Shown here in pieces: positions 1 to 7,400 of a stretch of DNA of 64,000 nt (position 1 is the first letter of the stretch; every line of letters starts with the position of its first letter). The position numbers and the translations under genes were made by a program. Below the pieces are notes generated by a model, which did no database searches, had not been told where the DNA came from, and worked only from the letters and a program-made list of their open reading frames with translations. The DNA is from Cobetia amphilecti. Its GTDB lineage: Bacteria; Pseudomonadota; Gammaproteobacteria; Pseudomonadales; Halomonadaceae. The DNA lies in NCBI RefSeq assembly GCF_030010415.1, contig NZ_JASCSA010000002.1, one strand, 5' to 3'.

Positions 1-155
1 GCCGTGACTATCCGGTGATGCTGGGGCTGACGCTGCTGCTGGCCGCGCTGCTCATCTGGCAGCGCCGTGGGCGCATCGGCCGCGGCCCAGGTGTTATCCT
101 GCTCGCCTGCTATCTGGCCTACACGGCCTGGCTTGCCATCAGCCTGACTCGCTGA
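1..155 (+). CDS. yrbG: C-terminal end of a YrbG-type calcium/sodium antiporter (partial)
   Basis: Only the last 50 or so codons are in the window; the reading frame enters from the left edge and stops at TGA 153-155. The visible residues form two hydrophobic stretches (around VMLGLTLLLAALLIW and VILLACYLAYTAWLAISL) split by an arginine-rich loop, as at the end of a CaCA-family cation antiporter. The call rests mainly on synteny: in E. coli and many gammaproteobacteria yrbG lies directly upstream of kdsD, which follows here after 99 bp. The fold is visible; the family name is inferred. Confidence 0.6.
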   Translation, partial: RDYPVMLGLTLLLAALLIWQRRGRIGRGPGVILLACYLAYTAWLAISLTR

Positions 156-187
156 CGGCAGCGTCTTCATCATCGTTTGCCACGCCG

Positions 188-218
188 CCGCGCGGGATGA
201 CACGCCCTTTCCGCGCGG
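188..218 (+). other. GC-rich inverted repeat between yrbG and kdsD
   Basis: Two copies of CCGCGCGG (188-195 and 211-218), each self-complementary, are separated by 15 bp and followed by TTT. They can pair as an 8-bp stem and may be a weak terminator for the upstream gene. No other feature is seen between the two genes. Confidence 0.3.
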
Positions 219-254
219 TTTGAGCCCTGGCCAACCACAGGCAACAATTCGATC

Positions 255-1322
255 ATGACCGAGCCTTCCAGCACCCCGCACGCCACCGCGCCTGGCGCCT
301 CTGCTTCAAGTCAGACCGCCGCCAGCCAGTCCGCCGCCGATGAGACTCCGGCCAGCCAGGCGGATTTTCGCGCCAGCGCCCGTCGCACCTTCGCCATCGA
401 GGAAGCGGCCATCGCCGCGCTCGAAAGCCATCTCGATGACGACTTCGACCGCGCCTGTCAGCTGATGCTGGCCACCAAGGGCCGCGTCATCGTCACCGGC
501 ATGGGCAAATCCGGCCATGTCGCCAGCAAGATCGCCGCCACCCTGGCCAGCACCGGCACCCCGGCCTTCTTCGTCCACCCCGGTGAAGCCAGCCATGGCG
601 ACCTGGGCATGATCACGCCGGCCGATGTGGTGCTGGCGCTATCCAACTCCGGAGAGACCGCCGAGGTCACGGCGCTGCTGCCGCTCTTGAAGCGCATGGG
701 CACCCCGCTGGTCTCGATGACCGGCAAACCCGGCTCGACCCTGGCGCGTGACGCCGAGGCGCATCTGGACACCAGCGTCGCCCAGGAAGCCTGCCCGCTG
801 AATCTGGCACCGACCGCCTCGACCACCGCTGCGCTGGTGATGGGCGACGCCCTGGCGGTGGCACTGCTGGAGGCGCGCGGCTTCACTGCCGAGGAATTCG
901 CCCTTTCCCACCCGGGCGGCAGCCTGGGTCGACGCCTGCTGCTGCGGGTCCAGGACGTGATGCACCATGGCGACGCCCTGCCGCGCGTGGCGCTCGGCAG
1001 CCCGCTGCGCGATGCGCTGCTCGAGATCACGCGCCAGGGCATGGGCTTCACCTGCGTGATCGATGATGACGACCACCTGGTCGGCGTCTATACCGATGGT
1101 GACCTGCGCCGCACCCTCGACCAGCACGGCGATCTGCGCGCGCTGAAGGTCGATGATGTCATGACCCGCGGCGGCAAGACCGTGCGCGCCAGCATGCTGG
1201 CCGCCGAAGCGGTACGCATCATGGAAGAAAACCGCATCAGCGTTCTGGTAGTCTGTGACGAGGATGAGCACCCCATCGGAGCCATCCATATGCACGGCCT
1301 GCTGGCCAGCGGCGTGATCTGA
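255..1322 (+). CDS. kdsD: Arabinose-5-phosphate isomerase KdsD
   Basis: Interconverts D-ribulose 5-phosphate and D-arabinose 5-phosphate, the first committed step of KDO synthesis for the LPS inner core; cytoplasmic. The 355-residue protein has a SIS sugar-isomerase domain at about 65-200 (GMGKSGHVASK and SNSGETAEV phosphate-binding segments) followed by two CBS domains at about 235-355. E. coli KdsD has 328 residues; the difference is a Ser/Ala/Thr-rich N-terminal leader of about 30 residues that looks unstructured, so a later start cannot be excluded. No strong ribosome site is seen. It heads the kdsD-kdsC-lptC-lptA-lptB run, so KDO synthesis and LPS export are linked genetically. Confidence 0.95.
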   Translation: MTEPSSTPHATAPGASASSQTAASQSAADETPASQADFRASARRTFAIEEAAIAALESHLDDDFDRACQLMLATKGRVIVTGMGKSGHVASKIAATLASTGTPAFFVHPGEASHGDLGMITPADVVLALSNSGETAEVTALLPLLKRMGTPLVSMTGKPGSTLARDAEAHLDTSVAQEACPLNLAPTASTTAALVMGDALAVALLEARGFTAEEFALSHPGGSLGRRLLLRVQDVMHHGDALPRVALGSPLRDALLEITRQGMGFTCVIDDDDHLVGVYTDGDLRRTLDQHGDLRALKVDDVMTRGGKTVRASMLAAEAVRIMEENRISVLVVCDEDEHPIGAIHMHGLLASGVI

Positions 1323-1448
1323 ACTCCCGCGGGCGTTCGCTGTCTCTGTTCGACGGCAGATCGTCCCGGCAAGACGCCACCGCTCAACGCCCATCAGCGC
1401 CGTTCACAGGACAGCGTCAAGCATGCACGGAGTGCGAGGAGAAAGACC

Positions 1449-2018
1449 ATGAGCGACACGAATTCCCTGAGCGAAGAATATCCGCAGGACATCATCGACC
1501 GCGCACGCCGCGTGCGTCTGCTGGCGCTGGATGTCGACGGCGTGCTCACCGACAACCGTCTGCACTACGATGCCAATGGCGTCGAGACCAAGTCCTTCCA
1601 CGTCCAGGACGGTCATGGCCTCAAGCTGGTGCTGCGCAGTGGCGTTCGCGTCGCGCTGATCACCGGCCGCAGCTCGCCGATGGTCGAGCGTCGCGCCAAG
1701 GAACTGGGCATTCAGGATGTCATCCAGGGCCGTGAAGACAAGCTGGTCGCGCTGACCGACCTGTGCCGCGAGCACGGGATCGAGCTGGAAGAAGTCGCCT
1801 ATTGTGGCGATGACCTGCCGGACCGCGAGGCCATTCGTCGTGTCGGTCTCGGCGTCAGCGTGCCCAACGCCATGGCCTACGTGATGAGCGAGGCCAACTG
1901 GGTCACCTCACGCCAGGGCGGCGATGGCGCCGTGCGCGAGCTCTGTGATCTGCTGCTCAAGGCACAGGGCCACTGGGCCTCGGTGCTGGATACTTACCTG
2001 CAGGAGTCGCGTCCCTGA
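1449..2018 (+). CDS. kdsC: KDO-8-phosphate phosphatase KdsC
   Basis: Removes phosphate from 3-deoxy-D-manno-octulosonate 8-phosphate to give free KDO. The 189-residue protein is a small C0-type HAD phosphatase: motif I DVDGVLTD with nucleophile D28 and acid/base D30, a threonine motif II in ALITGRSS, and an acidic motif near CGDDLPD. Length matches the family (about 188). An AGGAGA ribosome site precedes the ATG at good spacing. The last base of its TGA is the first base of the lptC ATG (TGATG), so the two are probably translationally coupled. Confidence 0.96.
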   Translation: MSDTNSLSEEYPQDIIDRARRVRLLALDVDGVLTDNRLHYDANGVETKSFHVQDGHGLKLVLRSGVRVALITGRSSPMVERRAKELGIQDVIQGREDKLVALTDLCREHGIELEEVAYCGDDLPDREAIRRVGLGVSVPNAMAYVMSEANWVTSRQGGDGAVRELCDLLLKAQGHWASVLDTYLQESRP

Positions 2019-2701
2019 TGTTACGTCTGCCCCGCCCTTCTCCGCGTCTCTGGCTGATGCTGCTGTTGCTGCTCGTCGGTGGCGTGCTGGCGCTGATCGA
2101 GCAGCGCAACAGCCTGGAATCGACCGTCAATGTCGAGGTCGACAGCAGTGAGCCGGATTACTATCTCGACGGGGCAGACATGACACGCTTCGATGGGCGC
2201 GGCGTGGCGATCCAGTCCATGACCTCGCCGCATATCGAGCACACGCCAGGCGATGACGTGACCCGGGCGCAGATCCCGAAGATTCGCACCAACGACAGTG
2301 AAGACCGCCGCTGGTATGCCACGGGGGACAGTGGCGTGTTGAGCGCCGGCGGCGACACCTTCACCCTCGAGGGCAATGCCAGACTGCGCCAGCCCGATGA
2401 CCGCTGGACCCTCGATACCGATGTCCTGCACTACAGCCGTGATCAGAATCGCGCCTGGAGTGACGTGCCGGTCGTGATCACCCAGAATGGCCAGCATGTC
2501 GAAAGCGACAGCTTCAGCGCCGACCTCTCCCAAGATTCCGCCGTGCTGCAGGGCCGTGTTCGCAGCGTCCTGCAACCCGGCACAGGCCAGAGCGAGGCCA
2601 GCAAGGAAGCCGAGCGCATCGACTCGGGCACCGACAGCACCACCTCCGATGATGGGCGCGTCAACAGCACCTTCGAGGCAGCGCCTGCCAGCGGTGAATG
2701 A
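2018..2701 (+). CDS. lptC: LPS export protein LptC
   Basis: Inner-membrane bitopic part of the Lpt bridge that receives LPS from LptB2FG and passes it to LptA. One N-terminal membrane helix at about residues 10-27 is followed by a periplasmic beta-jellyroll region (about 35-185). The C-terminal 40 residues are Ser/Thr/Glu-rich and extend past the usual LptC length of about 190 residues, so they are probably disordered. Its start overlaps the kdsC stop by one base. Position between kdsC and lptA matches E. coli (former yrbK). Confidence 0.92.
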   Translation: MLRLPRPSPRLWLMLLLLLVGGVLALIEQRNSLESTVNVEVDSSEPDYYLDGADMTRFDGRGVAIQSMTSPHIEHTPGDDVTRAQIPKIRTNDSEDRRWYATGDSGVLSAGGDTFTLEGNARLRQPDDRWTLDTDVLHYSRDQNRAWSDVPVVITQNGQHVESDSFSADLSQDSAVLQGRVRSVLQPGTGQSEASKEAERIDSGTDSTTSDDGRVNSTFEAAPASGE

Positions 2702-2809
2702 ACCCGCCGGGCTGGCCGTCACGCCATGACCCGCGCCGCACCACCTTCTTCTCTGCCGCTCGATGGCATCATTGCTCGGGCGGCGACCCCGTCATGCCAA
2801 GGAGCCACC

Positions 2810-3388
2810 ATGACTTCCACGACTCGCAAGCCCTTGACGGCCTGTCGCCAGACCCTCAACAGCGGTGTCATGGCGCTCTGCCTGGCACTGGGCATGTCCA
2901 CCTTCGCCCCGGCCGCCATGGCGCTGGACAGCGATGCCAGCCAGCCGATCAACATCGCCGCGGACGCTCTGTCGCTCGATGACAAGGCCGGTACCGCCAC
3001 CTACACCGGCCAGGTGGAAATGCGCCAGGGCAGCATGAAACTCGATGCCAGTCGCGTCGATATCAGCCGCGCCGGCAGCGGCGAGATCTCGCTGGTCAAG
3101 GCCACCGGCAAGCGTGCCTACCTGGAACAGCAACCCGCGCCCGACGAGAAACTGGTCAAGGGCTGGGCCGACACCATCCGCTACCATGCGCTGGAGCGCC
3201 GCGTGGAACTGGTCGGCAATGCGCGTCTCGAGAAAGGCGATGACACCTTCGAAGGCGGCTACGTGGAGTACTTCCTCGACAAGCGCCAGGTGAACGCCAA
3301 CAACAGCAAGACGGCACAGCAGACCGAAGGCGGTCGCGTGCACATGACTCTGACGCCGCGCGGCGCCAATGCCAGCAAGGAAAACTGA
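2810..3388 (+). CDS. lptA: LPS transport periplasmic protein LptA
   Basis: Periplasmic beta-jellyroll protein that polymerises into the bridge carrying LPS from LptC to the outer-membrane LptDE. The ATG at 2810 was chosen because AAGGAG (2799-2804) lies 5 nt upstream; an in-frame start at 2726 would add 28 residues without a signal-like character. The 192-residue product has a Sec signal peptide ending at about AMA-LD (residue 38) and OstA-like repeats from about 45 to 175 (for example IAADALSLDDKAGTATYTG). It ends 3 bp before lptB. Confidence 0.94.
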   Translation: MTSTTRKPLTACRQTLNSGVMALCLALGMSTFAPAAMALDSDASQPINIAADALSLDDKAGTATYTGQVEMRQGSMKLDASRVDISRAGSGEISLVKATGKRAYLEQQPAPDEKLVKGWADTIRYHALERRVELVGNARLEKGDDTFEGGYVEYFLDKRQVNANNSKTAQQTEGGRVHMTLTPRGANASKEN

Positions 3389-3391
3389 GTC

Positions 3392-4132
3392 ATGACTGCT
3401 GCTACTCCGCGTACGCTGAGCGCTCGCCATCTGGCCAAGGCCTACAAGGGCCGCAAGGTGGTCAAGGACATCTCGCTGGAGATCCGCCAGGGCGACATCG
3501 TCGGCCTGCTGGGCCCCAATGGCGCCGGCAAGACGACCTCGTTCTACATGATCGTCGGGCTGGTGCGCGCCGATGCCGGCAACGTCTCCATCGATGACCA
3601 GGACCTCTCCGCTGCCGCCATGCATCAGCGCGCACGCGCCGGCATCGGCTATCTGCCACAGGAGGCGTCGATCTTCCGCAAGCTGTCGGTGGCCGACAAC
3701 ATCATGGCGATTCTGGAGACCCGCAAGGACCTGGATCGCAATGGCCGCAAGGCACGCCTTGAAGAGTTGCTCGAGGAATTCAGCATCACGCACATCCGCG
3801 CCAGCGCCGGCATGAGCCTGTCCGGCGGCGAGCGTCGTCGGGTCGAGATCGCCCGTGCACTGGCCACCGAGCCGGACTTCGTACTGCTCGATGAGCCCTT
3901 TGCCGGCGTCGACCCCATCTCGGTGGGCGAGATCAAGAGCATCGTGCGCCAACTGCGCGATCGTGGCATCGGCGTGCTGATCACCGACCACAACGTGCGC
4001 GAGACGCTCGATATCTGTGACACCGCCTATATCGTCGGCGATGGCCAGATCATCGCCCACGGTGATGCGGACTCCATCCTGGCCAACCAGCAGGTGCGCG
4101 ACGTCTACCTGGGCCACGAGTTCACGCTCTAG
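3392..4132 (+). CDS. lptB: LPS export ABC transporter ATPase LptB
   Basis: Cytoplasmic ATPase that powers LPS extraction with LptF and LptG (not in this window). The 246 residues carry Walker A GPNGAGKTT (41-49), a Q-loop near PQEAS, signature LSGGERRR, Walker B FVLLDEPF and the switch histidine in ITDHNV. Length matches E. coli LptB (241). Its ribosome site lies inside the end of lptA. A strong terminator follows, closing the LPS gene run before rpoN. Confidence 0.97.
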   Translation: MTAATPRTLSARHLAKAYKGRKVVKDISLEIRQGDIVGLLGPNGAGKTTSFYMIVGLVRADAGNVSIDDQDLSAAAMHQRARAGIGYLPQEASIFRKLSVADNIMAILETRKDLDRNGRKARLEELLEEFSITHIRASAGMSLSGGERRRVEIARALATEPDFVLLDEPFAGVDPISVGEIKSIVRQLRDRGIGVLITDHNVRETLDICDTAYIVGDGQIIAHGDADSILANQQVRDVYLGHEFTL

Positions 4133-4172
4133 GGTCAGCGGCTGCGCTGAGTCCTCGCGAGGCAAAAGCTTC

Positions 4173-4210
4173 AAAAGCCGCTGCGTGATTTTATCGCGTA
4201 GCGGCTTTTT
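4173..4210 (+). terminator. Rho-independent terminator after lptB
   Basis: Arms AAAAGCCGCTGCGTGAT and ATCGCGTAGCGGCTTTT pair over 17 bp with two G-U wobbles around a short TTT loop, and the second arm ends in a T run. It separates the kdsD-lptB run from rpoN, so rpoN needs its own promoter. Confidence 0.85.
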
Positions 4211-4213
4211 CAT

Positions 4214-4257
4214 GTCTGACATCAGACGCATGCATGACGTCCATACCACCTTGGTGG
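4214..4257 (+). promoter_or_regulatory. Two palindromes upstream of the rpoN promoter
   Basis: GTCTGA-CA-TCAGAC (4214-4227) and CCACC-TT-GGTGG (4246-4257) are perfect inverted repeats between the lptB terminator and the -24 box of the sigma-54-type promoter. They are candidate operator or enhancer half-sites; which protein binds them is unknown. Confidence 0.35.
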
Positions 4258-4262
4258 AAACA

Positions 4263-4279
4263 TGGCATGCAAGTTGCTT
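4263..4279 (+). promoter_or_regulatory. Sigma-54-type (-24/-12) promoter in front of rpoN
   Basis: TGGCAT at 4263-4268 and TTGCTT at 4274-4279 place GG (4264-4265) exactly 10 nt before GC (4276-4277), the invariant sigma-54 spacing; only one core base differs from TGGCAC-N5-TTGCW. The predicted start is near 4289, giving a leader of about 77 nt before the rpoN ATG. This suggests RpoN transcribes its own gene. Seen directly as sequence; function inferred. Confidence 0.6.
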
Positions 4280-4365
4280 GAATATTCACGACAACCACTT
4301 GTCAGTGCCCCGAGTCACGGTATAGCGTAGTAAGCACGTTCCTTTGCCGTGAATTGACTGACTCC

Positions 4366-5814
4366 ATGAAACCCACCCTGCAACTCCGCCTCGGCACCTC
4401 GCTGACCATGACGCCGCAGCTCCAGCAAGCGATCCAGCTGCTGCAGCTGTCGACGCTCGACCTGCGTCAGGAGATTCAGCAAGCCCTCGAGTCCAACCCC
4501 ATGTTGGAGCTCGACGAGGACTACGAGTCGCTGGATGTCGTCGAGACACAGGATTCGAGCGAGATCTCCACTGCCGACTCCTCGAGCGAGATTCCCGAGG
4601 AATACCCCCTCGACAGTGACTGGTCGGACCTCTACCAGGACCACGCCGGTAGCCTGACCAGCTCCGGCAGTGGCAGCGGGAGTGAAGAAGGGCCGGACTT
4701 CGATCGCAATACCAGCGTCGAGAGCCTGCAGGACCACCTGCGCTGGCAGCTGGCGATGACCGACCTCGATGGCCGTGAACGCCAGATGGCGGAGAGCCTG
4801 ATCGATGCCGTCGACGGTGCCGGTTATCTGAGCCTGTCACTCGACGAGCTGGTCGATGGCCTGCGCGGCCAGGGCCTGCCCGGCCTCAAGGCCTCCGAAC
4901 TCGAGCAGGTATTGCTGCGTCTGCAGCAGTTCGACCCGACCGGCGTCTTCGCCCGTGATCTGCGCGAATGCCTGCTGCTGCAACTGGCACTGCTGCCGGA
5001 TGATCTGCCGCTGCTGGCGCAGGCGCGCCGCCTGGTACGTCAATTCCTCGAGGCACTGGGCAACGATGACCGCAAGCTGCTCAAGCGCCGCCTGAGCCTT
5101 GACGATGACGAGCTGGATCACGTCATCCGCCTGGTGCGTGCGCTCGATCCGCGTCCGGCATCCGCCTGGGGCGAGCCCGCCAGTGATTACGTGATCCCTG
5201 ACCTGCTGGTGCGCCATACCCGCCATGGCTGGCAGGTCGAGCTCAACCCGGAAGCGCTGCCCAAGCTGCGCATCCAGCCGGAATACGCCGCGCTGATCAA
5301 GCGTGCCGACAAGTCCGCCGACAACACCTTCCTCAAGGACAACCTGCAGGAAGCGCGCTGGCTGATGAAGAGCCTGTCATCGCGCAATGACACCCTGCTC
5401 AAGGTCGGCCGCGAGATCATGGCGCGCCAGATCGACTTCCTCGAGCAAGGCGAGGAAGGCATGAAGCCGCTGATTCTGGCCAACATCGCCGAAGTGGTCG
5501 AGATGCACGAATCGACCATCTCGCGGGTCACGACCCAGAAGTACATCCACACCCCGCGCGGCGTCTTCGAGCTCAAGTTCTTCTTCTCGAGCCAGGTCGG
5601 TGGCAGCGGCAGTGGCGACGCCCACTCAAGCACCGCCATTCGTGCCCGCATCCGCAAGCTGATCGCGGAAGAGCCGGCCCGCAAGCCTCTCTCCGACTCA
5701 CGGCTGGTCGATCTGCTCGCCAGCGATGGCATCGAGGTCGCACGCCGTACCGTGGCCAAGTATCGCGAAGCGATGGGCATCCCCTCCTCCAGCGAGCGCA
5801 AGCGTCTGGCCTGA
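4366..5814 (+). CDS. rpoN: RNA polymerase sigma-54 factor RpoN
   Basis: Sigma factor for enhancer-dependent -24/-12 promoters. The ATG at 4366 was chosen because MKPTLQLRLGTSLTMTPQLQ aligns with the canonical N-terminus; an upstream in-frame TTG (4354) would add only four residues. The 482-residue protein has the Gln-rich activator-interacting region I (1-50), an acidic, Ser/Gly-rich region II (about 50-115), the core-binding domain (about 120-330), the helix-turn-helix region (about 360-400) and the RpoN box ARRTVAKYRE near the C-terminus. It is followed by hpf and ptsN as in most gammaproteobacteria, though with an unusually long gap before hpf. Confidence 0.97.
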   Translation: MKPTLQLRLGTSLTMTPQLQQAIQLLQLSTLDLRQEIQQALESNPMLELDEDYESLDVVETQDSSEISTADSSSEIPEEYPLDSDWSDLYQDHAGSLTSSGSGSGSEEGPDFDRNTSVESLQDHLRWQLAMTDLDGRERQMAESLIDAVDGAGYLSLSLDELVDGLRGQGLPGLKASELEQVLLRLQQFDPTGVFARDLRECLLLQLALLPDDLPLLAQARRLVRQFLEALGNDDRKLLKRRLSLDDDELDHVIRLVRALDPRPASAWGEPASDYVIPDLLVRHTRHGWQVELNPEALPKLRIQPEYAALIKRADKSADNTFLKDNLQEARWLMKSLSSRNDTLLKVGREIMARQIDFLEQGEEGMKPLILANIAEVVEMHESTISRVTTQKYIHTPRGVFELKFFFSSQVGGSGSGDAHSSTAIRARIRKLIAEEPARKPLSDSRLVDLLASDGIEVARRTVAKYREAMGIPSSSERKRLA

Positions 5815-6412
5815 CGCGTCACCTGCGGCTGCCATGCCCTGCTTTCACCTCCACAATGGTAGCCGCCGCCAACCTCAAGCGCTGGATTTTCCGCTCATCA
5901 GCCTCTGACTTCGCGGGCAGCGGTACGCCTGTCGCGCGCTCTATCATGCCGTCAACGGCTCATCAATTGCCCGTCATGGGCCATGACGGCGCGCAGGATG
6001 ACGGTAAAAAACCGCCGTTCCGGCAGCGTCATTCACCGTCAATCGCATGTTTTTAAAGTCACTTTTGCGCGTATTGCACCTGGATGACACCCGGAGAACC
6101 TCCCGGAACGCCGCTTGCTCCACGCAATCGAAGCGCCTGAAAGGCGACGTACATGCAGGGATTGGCGACGAAAACCCGCCTTCTTGCGCGTCTTTCACGC
6201 ACCACCCATCAGACGTGCCCTTGAAGTCCACTCCGATACCCCTCACTGAGTTGAAGACAAGCACTGAGCCACGATGCAGCGCAGCGTTGATCTTTGCGCA
6301 AAGCTTGGGCATTGTCGGTACAGACGCTCACGACATCTGACGCCACTGGCAAGGGTGCGAAAACATCGCCAGACGGTGGCCGTCAAGCCTGTTGCAGAGC
6401 GTCCGATCAGGG
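5815..6412. other. Long rpoN-hpf intergenic region without a recognisable gene
   Basis: About 660 bp separate rpoN from hpf, where relatives usually have little space. I see no convincing coding region: two overlapping frames (5974-6312 minus, 6047-6340 plus) lack ribosome sites and family features. Visible structure is a 9-bp inverted repeat CCGTCATGG-G-CCATGACGG (5971-5989) with ATGACGG repeated at 5998-6004, and a perfect palindrome CTTTGCGCAAAG (6292-6303). Regulatory sites or a small RNA are possible. Confidence 0.4.
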
Positions 6413-6440
6413 TTTGCTCGTAGTCAAAAAGGGTTACAAT
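6413..6440 (+). promoter_or_regulatory. Probable sigma-70 promoter for hpf
   Basis: TTTGCT (6413-6418) and TACAAT (6435-6440) are separated by 16 nt; the start would be near 6447 with a leader of about 28 nt to the hpf ATG. The -10 box is good and the -35 box partial. Confidence 0.45.
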
Positions 6441-6474
6441 TGAATGGCAACCCGCTGGATAAAGGAGCGTGTCC

Positions 6475-6783
6475 ATGCAAGTGAATATCACCGGGCATCA
6501 TGTGGAACTTACCGATCCTCTCCGCGATTACGTCAACGAGAAGCTCGCTCGCCTCGAACGGCATTACGACAACATCACCAATGTTCAGGTGACACTGTCG
6601 ATCGAGAAGGAGCGCCAGCAGGCTGCCTGCACCTTGCACGCGGCAGGCGCTGACCTCCACGCCCTGGCAGAAGAGCCCAACATGTACGCTGCCATCGACG
6701 CGCTCGCCGACAAGCTGGATCGCCAGCTGGTCAAACACAAGGAAAAGTCCCAGGCTCGCTCTCAGGGCACCGGGACCCGTTGA
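6475..6783 (+). CDS. hpf: Ribosome hibernation promoting factor HPF (short form)
   Basis: Binds the decoding region of the small ribosomal subunit in stationary phase and promotes formation of inactive 100S dimers. The ATG at 6475 follows AAAGGAG (6461-6467) at 7 nt; the upstream GTG at 6469 is too close to that site. The 102 residues form the single S30AE/YfiA domain (MQVNITGHHVELTDPLRDYV start) with a basic C-terminus; there is no long-HPF C-terminal dimerisation domain. It sits between rpoN and ptsN, a conserved order. Confidence 0.95.
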   Translation: MQVNITGHHVELTDPLRDYVNEKLARLERHYDNITNVQVTLSIEKERQQAACTLHAAGADLHALAEEPNMYAAIDALADKLDRQLVKHKEKSQARSQGTGTR

Positions 6784-6792
6784 CCTTCCGCC

Positions 6793-7263
6793 ATGACACT
6801 TGATCAGATCCTTCCCCCCGAGCGCACGCTTTACGGTGTCCCCGGGGGGAGCAAGAAGCGGGTGCTTGAATTCTTCAGCACCTTCATCGCACAGAACATT
6901 CCCAGCCTGGATAGCCAGGAAGTCTTCTCGCGCCTGATCGGGCGCGAGAGACTGGGGTCGACCGGCATTGGCCACGGCGTGGCCGTGCCCCATGCACGCA
7001 GCCCGCATTGCAAGACGCCAATCGCTGCGTTTCTGAAGCTCGGTGAGCCCATCGACTTCGATGCCATCGACGGAGAACCCATCGATCTGCTGTTCGTGCT
7101 GCTGGTGCCTGAGGAAGCGGATGAGACTCATCTGACGCTGCTCGGGCAGGTCGCGGAATTGCTCAATTCCTCGACCAATCGCTCGGCCCTGCGCCAGGCA
7201 GACAGCCAGCGTGCACTCTTTGAGGCATTGACCCAAGCCATCGCCGAATTACCGGCGCGCTGA
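6793..7263 (+). CDS. ptsN: Nitrogen-PTS enzyme IIA PtsN
   Basis: Terminal phospho-acceptor of the nitrogen phosphotransferase relay (PtsP-NPr-PtsN), a regulator of potassium uptake, phosphate sensing and metabolism rather than a sugar importer. The 156 residues form one PTS EIIA type-2 domain; the phosphorylated histidine is H67 in GHGVAVPHAR. No strong ribosome site is seen, and it starts 9 bp after hpf, so coupled translation is likely. A terminator hairpin follows. Confidence 0.96.
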   Translation: MTLDQILPPERTLYGVPGGSKKRVLEFFSTFIAQNIPSLDSQEVFSRLIGRERLGSTGIGHGVAVPHARSPHCKTPIAAFLKLGEPIDFDAIDGEPIDLLFVLLVPEEADETHLTLLGQVAELLNSSTNRSALRQADSQRALFEALTQAIAELPAR

Positions 7264-7270
7264 ATGACAG

Positions 7271-7292
7271 GCCCGGACATCGTCCGGGCTTT
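7271..7292 (+). terminator. Terminator hairpin after ptsN
   Basis: GCCCGGAC-ATC-GTCCGGGC forms an 8-bp GC-rich stem with a 3-nt loop followed by TTT. The T run is short, so it may only attenuate transcription into rapZ. Confidence 0.6.
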
Positions 7293-7400
7293 CGTCTTGC
7301 TGGCCTCCCATCGGCCGACGTATAGCGCACTGATTGCGGGCAGCCTTCTGCCCCACCCCTGCATTCTTTCGACGTTGACCTCGCCCTTGGAGAGCACTTC

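Noticed and set aside
6121..6180. Sigma-54 promoter before hpf
   Set aside because: TTGGCG near 6161 has no GC exactly 10 nt after the GG; no GG-N10-GC match was found in the gap.
5974..6340. Two overlapping frames in the rpoN-hpf gap
   Set aside because: One per strand, no ribosome sites, no hydrophobic or motif pattern, and each overlaps the other, so neither is supported.
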